A DNA stretch of 64,000 bases, from NCBI GenBank assembly GCA_963836425.1, contig CAWIJJ010000003.1:505070-569069 (forward strand). The letters are read 5' to 3'. This document shows positions 60,469 to 64,000 of the stretch, piece after piece (position 1 is the stretch's first letter; every line of letters starts with the position of its first letter). The DNA comes from CAWIJJ01 sp963836425 (GTDB taxonomy: Bacteria > Acidobacteriota > Terriglobia > Bryobacterales > Bryobacteraceae). A program made the position numbers and the translations under genes. A model generated the notes under the pieces. That model was not told the origin of the DNA. It did not search any database and saw only the letters and a program-made list of their open reading frames with translations.

Positions 60469-61175
60469 TATCTGCCCCTCAGCGCATTCCAGCGAACGTG
60501 GATAGGGTCGGCGAAGGCTTTTAAACCCCGCCACATGCTCACCTTCGTGCCGGCCATATCGTTCCACCGCACCGGGATTTCGAGGGCGCGGTAGCCCAGC
60601 CGCTGCGCGATAAACAGCACTTCCACGTCGAATCCGAAGCCGTCCAGCAACTGGCGGCCGAAGATTTCCCGCGCGGCGGCCGACTCGAATAATTTGAAGC
60701 CGCACTGCGTATCGCGGAACGGGAGGCCGGTCACCGCGCGCATGGCGACGTTGAAGACCTTGCCCATGGTTTCGCGAAAAACCGGCTGCCGCACCCCGAT
60801 CAGGGACCGGTCTATGGCGCGCGAACCGATGACGACCTGCGCGTTCGCAGCGCCGGCCGCGGTCCACAGAGTTCCGAGCTCCTCGATTGGGGTGGAGAGG
60901 TCGGCATCGGAGAACAGGGCCCACTCGCCCCTGACCTCCAGCATGCCGTGGCGCACCGAGTATCCTTTCCCGCGGTTGCCGGGGTTCTGAAGCACGCGCG
61001 CGCCGGCCGCGGCCGCCACTTTCGCGGTGCCATCGGACGAGCCGTCGTCCACCACCACGATCTCTGCAAACGCCCAGCCGGAACGCTCCAGGTATGCGTG
61101 AACCGCGTCAAGTGTGGAAGGAAGACGTTTCTCTTCGTTGAACGCAGGAATGATAATGGAAATGGATCGTTGCAA
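60465..61175 (-). CDS. Family 2 glycosyltransferase (dolichyl-phosphate-glucosyltransferase-like)
   Basis: 236 residues. ISIIIPAFNEEKRLPSTLDA, IVVVDDGSSDGTAKVA and WALFSDADLSTPIEE give the GT-A fold with the DxD-like Asp-Ala-Asp. DTQCGFKLFESAAAREIF and EVLFIAQRLGYRALEIPVRW are typical of the dolichyl/undecaprenyl-phosphate glucosyltransferases. It probably makes a lipid-linked hexose at the cytoplasmic face of the membrane, a donor for GT-C enzymes such as those elsewhere in this window (inference). It is divergent from lysS by 67 bp. Confidence 0.9.
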   Translation of the reverse strand: MQRSISIIIPAFNEEKRLPSTLDAVHAYLERSGWAFAEIVVVDDGSSDGTAKVAAAAGARVLQNPGNRGKGYSVRHGMLEVRGEWALFSDADLSTPIEELGTLWTAAGAANAQVVIGSRAIDRSLIGVRQPVFRETMGKVFNVAMRAVTGLPFRDTQCGFKLFESAAAREIFGRQLLDGFGFDVEVLFIAQRLGYRALEIPVRWNDMAGTKVSMWRGLKAFADPIHVRWNALRGRY

Positions 61176-61242
61176 ACGAAGCCTTATAATAACTGATTTC
61201 CCCCTTTTTTCCGCCAGGCACCAAACAGGATAGGAGAACGAT

Positions 61243-62760
61243 TTGTCGCTCGAAGACGAGCTTTTGAAGCAACGCCTCTCGCGGACCGGCGAGATCGAAG
61301 CGCTGGGCTACCGCCCGTACGGACGCCGTTTCGAACACAGTCACACCGTCCCGGAGGCCTTGGCGGCGTACGGCGGAAAGACCTCCGAAGAGCTGACTCC
61401 GGAAACCCGCGTGCGCATCGCGGGCCGCCTCATGACCCTGCGCCACATGGGCAAGGCCGGGTTCGCGCACCTCCAGCAGAACGGAGAGAGGCTCCAGATC
61501 TACGTCAAGAAGGACGCGGTGGGCGAGCGCGATTTCCAACTCTTCAAGCTGCTGGATATCGGCGACATCGTGGGCGTGGAGGGCTACATGTTCCGCACCC
61601 GCACCGGCGAACTGAGCGTGCACGCGGAAAAGATCGAGTTTCTTTCCAAGACCCTGCTCTCCATGCCGGAGAAATGGCACGGCCTCGAAGACGTGGAGAC
61701 CCGCTACCGGCAGCGCTACCTGGATCTGATCGCCAATCCCGAGGTGCGCAAGGTGTTCGTTACGCGGGCGCGCATCATCGCGTCATTTCGGCGGCAACTG
61801 GAGGCGCACGGTTTCATCGAGGTGGAAACGCCCATGATGCAGCCGCTCTACGGCGGCGCTACTGCGCGGCCGTTCGTCACGCATCACAATACGCTCGACG
61901 TGGATCTGTATTTGCGGATCGCACCCGAGCTGTACCTGAAGCGGCTGGTGGTGGGCGGCCTCGACCGCGTCTACGAAATCAATCGCAATTTCCGCAACGA
62001 GGGACTCTCCACCCGCCACAATCCCGAGTTCACCATGCTCGAGTTTTATCAGGCCTACACCGATTACCAGGGCCTGATCGATTTTTCCGCGGAACTGCTC
62101 AACCAGGTTGCCGTGGACGCCACCGGCGGCACCGTCATCGAATACGAGGGAGCGCGGCTCGATTTTTCCCGGCTCGAACGCTTCACTATGCGCGAGGCGG
62201 TGGTGCACTTCTGGGAAGGCGAAGGCAAGCCGTCGCTCGAGGACGTAGCGAATCCTCAATGGCTGCTGGCCCATTCGGGGAAAACCAATGCGGGCGAAGC
62301 GCTCACCGACATCTTCGAGCGCCGCGTGGAACATCAGCTCATCCAGCCCACCGTGATTTACGACTACCCGGTGGAAACCTCTCCGCTCTCCAAAAACAAG
62401 CCGGATGACCCGGCGTTCGTGGAGCGCTTTGAAATTTACGCCGCCGGCATGGAGATCGGCAACGCTTATACCGAGCTCAATGACCCGCAGGAGCAGCGGC
62501 GCCGCTTCGAAATGCAGCTTGCCATGCGCGAGCGCGGCGATGAAGAGGCGCACCAGATGGACGAAGACTATGTCCGCGCGCTGGCTTACGGCATGCCTCC
62601 CACCGGCGGCGAAGGCATCGGCATCGACCGCTTGACCATGATCCTGACGGGTTCCGGCTCCATCCGCGACGTCATCCTGTTTCCGCTGCTGCGTCCCGAA
62701 GGGCCGATCGAGATGGTCTCCCTCATGCGCGAGCTAGATCCGAAACGGCAGGACAAGTGA
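61243..62760 (+). CDS. lysS: Lysyl-tRNA synthetase, class II
   Basis: 505 residues. TTG 61243 is the start: AGGAGAA lies 6 nt upstream. The OB-fold anticodon-binding domain covers about residues 55-140. The class II catalytic core follows: motif 1 around FIEVETPMMQ, motif 2 in FRNEGLSTRHNPEFTMLEFY and motif 3 in GIGIDRLTMIL. It charges tRNA-Lys. The downstream permease starts at GTG 62757, overlapping the stop by 4 bp. Confidence 0.95.
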   Translation: MSLEDELLKQRLSRTGEIEALGYRPYGRRFEHSHTVPEALAAYGGKTSEELTPETRVRIAGRLMTLRHMGKAGFAHLQQNGERLQIYVKKDAVGERDFQLFKLLDIGDIVGVEGYMFRTRTGELSVHAEKIEFLSKTLLSMPEKWHGLEDVETRYRQRYLDLIANPEVRKVFVTRARIIASFRRQLEAHGFIEVETPMMQPLYGGATARPFVTHHNTLDVDLYLRIAPELYLKRLVVGGLDRVYEINRNFRNEGLSTRHNPEFTMLEFYQAYTDYQGLIDFSAELLNQVAVDATGGTVIEYEGARLDFSRLERFTMREAVVHFWEGEGKPSLEDVANPQWLLAHSGKTNAGEALTDIFERRVEHQLIQPTVIYDYPVETSPLSKNKPDDPAFVERFEIYAAGMEIGNAYTELNDPQEQRRRFEMQLAMRERGDEEAHQMDEDYVRALAYGMPPTGGEGIGIDRLTMILTGSGSIRDVILFPLLRPEGPIEMVSLMRELDPKRQDK

Positions 62761-63995
62761 ACTCCCGCTTCGAGCTGTTCATCGCCGCCCGCTACCTGCG
62801 CGCTCGCCGCAAGGAAGCGGTGATCTCGGTGATCACCCTGATCTCGGTTGGCGGCGTGGCCGCCGGCGTGATGGCGCTGGTGGTGGCGCTCGGCGTGAAT
62901 AACGGCTTCCGCTCCACCCTGCAACGCAACCTGCTCGGCGCCATGGCGCATATCGACGTCACTCCCCGCCAGCCGGGCGCGGGCATCGAAAACTGGCGGG
63001 AACTCTCCGCCCAATTGGGCAAGGTGCCGCACGTGGTCGCGGTGGCCCCGGCGCTTTACAGCGAAGTGTTCATCACCGCGCCGCTCGGCTCCGCGGGCGC
63101 GCTGCTCAAGGGTATCGACCCGGACGCCGAAATGCGCATCAGCGAGTCCCTCAAACGCCTGAAAGCCGGGTCTATGGACCGTCTGCGCGATCCCGACGCC
63201 AATCCTCCGGGAATCCTGCTGGGCTCGCGCCTGGTCGAACGAACCGGCATGGTGCTGAATTCCAACGTGGACCTGGTGACGCCTCAGGGCGAGCTGACAC
63301 CGTTCGGCGTGCGTCCCGGTATCCGCCGTTTCAAAGTGGTGGGTATCTTCGAAACGGGCTTCTATGAGGTCGACGCAAACTGGGCCTACACCTCGATTCC
63401 CGCCGAGCAGCGCATGCTCTCCATCGACGATTCGGTGAACCGCATCGAAATCAACGTGGATAACCTGGACCGCGCCGACGTCATCGCCAAACAGATCGAA
63501 AAGATAGCGGGCAAGGAGTACACGACCACCACCTGGATGGAGCAGAACGCCCGCCTGATGAGCGCGCTTAACCTGGAGCGGATGGTGACCATCATCACCA
63601 TCGGGCTGATCGAAATCGTGGCGGCGCTCAATATCCTGATCACGCTCGTCATGATGGTGATGGAGAAGTACCGCGACATCGCCGTCCTGATGTCTATGGG
63701 CGCGCGCCCGCAGCAGGTCCGGCGCATTTTCATGATGCAGGGTGTGCTCATCGGCATCGTGGGCAGCGCGATCGGGTTAGCGCTCGGTTACACGTTGTGT
63801 TACTTCGGCAATAAGTATCACTGGGTGCGCCTCGACGAGACGGTTTATGCGCTCAGCTTCGTACCTCTGGAACCGAGATGGGTGGATGGAATCTGGATTG
63901 CCGCGGCGGCGATCCTGGTGAGTTTCCTGGCCACTATCTATCCTGCCCGGAACGCGACCCGGATCGCCCCCGCGGAGGTTCTGCGGTACGAGTAA
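62757..63995 (+). CDS. Lipoprotein-releasing ABC transporter permease (LolC/LolE type)
   Basis: 412 residues from GTG 62757 (GTGA overlap with lysS). FELFIAARYLRARRKEAVIS and VITLISVGGVAAGVMALVVALGVNNGF form the first transmembrane helix and its entry, as in LolC/LolE. A periplasmic domain of about 220 residues follows, and three C-terminal helices with the FtsX pattern VMEKYRDIAVLMSMGA. It helps release outer-membrane lipoproteins to LolA; the ATPase LolD would be expected just after the window, which ends 5 bp past the stop. Confidence 0.92.
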   Translation: MNSRFELFIAARYLRARRKEAVISVITLISVGGVAAGVMALVVALGVNNGFRSTLQRNLLGAMAHIDVTPRQPGAGIENWRELSAQLGKVPHVVAVAPALYSEVFITAPLGSAGALLKGIDPDAEMRISESLKRLKAGSMDRLRDPDANPPGILLGSRLVERTGMVLNSNVDLVTPQGELTPFGVRPGIRRFKVVGIFETGFYEVDANWAYTSIPAEQRMLSIDDSVNRIEINVDNLDRADVIAKQIEKIAGKEYTTTTWMEQNARLMSALNLERMVTIITIGLIEIVAALNILITLVMMVMEKYRDIAVLMSMGARPQQVRRIFMMQGVLIGIVGSAIGLALGYTLCYFGNKYHWVRLDETVYALSFVPLEPRWVDGIWIAAAAILVSFLATIYPARNATRIAPAEVLRYE

Positions 63996-64000
63996 CTAGC

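Overview
The window looks like a piece of an Acidobacteriota chromosome of the Bryobacterales/Solibacter type. This is inferred from very high GC, two large MacB/FtsX-type ABC permeases of the acidobacterial orphan (ADOP) kind, an Oar-like 1203-residue TonB-dependent receptor with a carboxypeptidase-regulatory-like N-terminus, secreted S9 and M14 peptidases, a DUF1080 protein and many secreted proteins of unknown function. I saw no rRNA, tRNA, CRISPR array, transposase or prophage.

Layout. 1-3.1 kb: the end of a coiled-coil protein, then a proline-rich protein with a nuclease-toxin-like C-terminus whose last 60 codons lie in another frame. 3.1-8.8 kb: a secreted zincin-like protein; an electron-transfer operon (tetraheme cytochrome c, four-cluster ferredoxin, NrfD-type membrane subunit, large membrane protein) without a molybdopterin subunit; a convergent DUF1080 gene. 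8.9-14.4 kb: a Gfo/Idh dehydrogenase with a sugar-isomerase partner, an FG-GAP protein coupled to a degenerate polysaccharide deacetylase, and a small protein. 14.7-26.5 kb: aromatic catabolism. A minus-strand operon (IclR regulator, PobA, hydratase/dehydrogenase, feruloyl-CoA synthase, amidohydrolase, tannase/feruloyl esterase) faces a plus-strand operon (3-oxoadipate CoA-transferase A and B, protocatechuate 3,4-dioxygenase beta and alpha) across an 81-bp gap holding a perfect 12-bp inverted repeat. 26.5-34.4 kb: ABC permease, S9 peptidase, small secreted and outer-membrane proteins, DinB protein. 34.4-38.4 kb: overlapping minus-strand genes (PfkB kinase, GT-C-like membrane protein, YbjQ, DapF-like). 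38.4-53.9 kb: MBL-fold hydrolase, DUF5996, GT-C-like protein, TonB receptor, ABC permease, M14 peptidase, double-cyclophilin PPIase, OmpA-family protein. 54.0-55.0 kb: a DUF433/DUF5615 toxin-antitoxin-like pair abutting a hydrolase remnant. 55.0-64.0 kb: nuclease-fold protein, phospholipase D-like synthase, siroheme-type dehydrogenase, Der, bactofilin, a methyltransferase-like protein, glycosyltransferase, LysS and a LolC/E-type permease.

Working model of the aromatic cluster (inference): the tannase-family esterase frees hydroxycinnamates; the CoA synthase, the hydratase/dehydrogenase and the amidohydrolase (the fold used by a known non-thiolase beta-ketothiolase of ferulate degradation) shorten the side chain; PobA converts 4-hydroxybenzoate to protocatechuate; PcaHG opens the ring; the CoA-transferase acts near the end. 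Genes for the intermediate muconate steps and the final thiolase are not in the window.

Two anomalies recur. Six genes are broken by seven shifts that all have the same +1 sense, mostly an extra base in a short run; uniform sequencing or assembly error is the simplest explanation. A 515-bp tandem duplication in the aromatic operon creates a chimeric ORF, and its copies differ mostly at synonymous sites.
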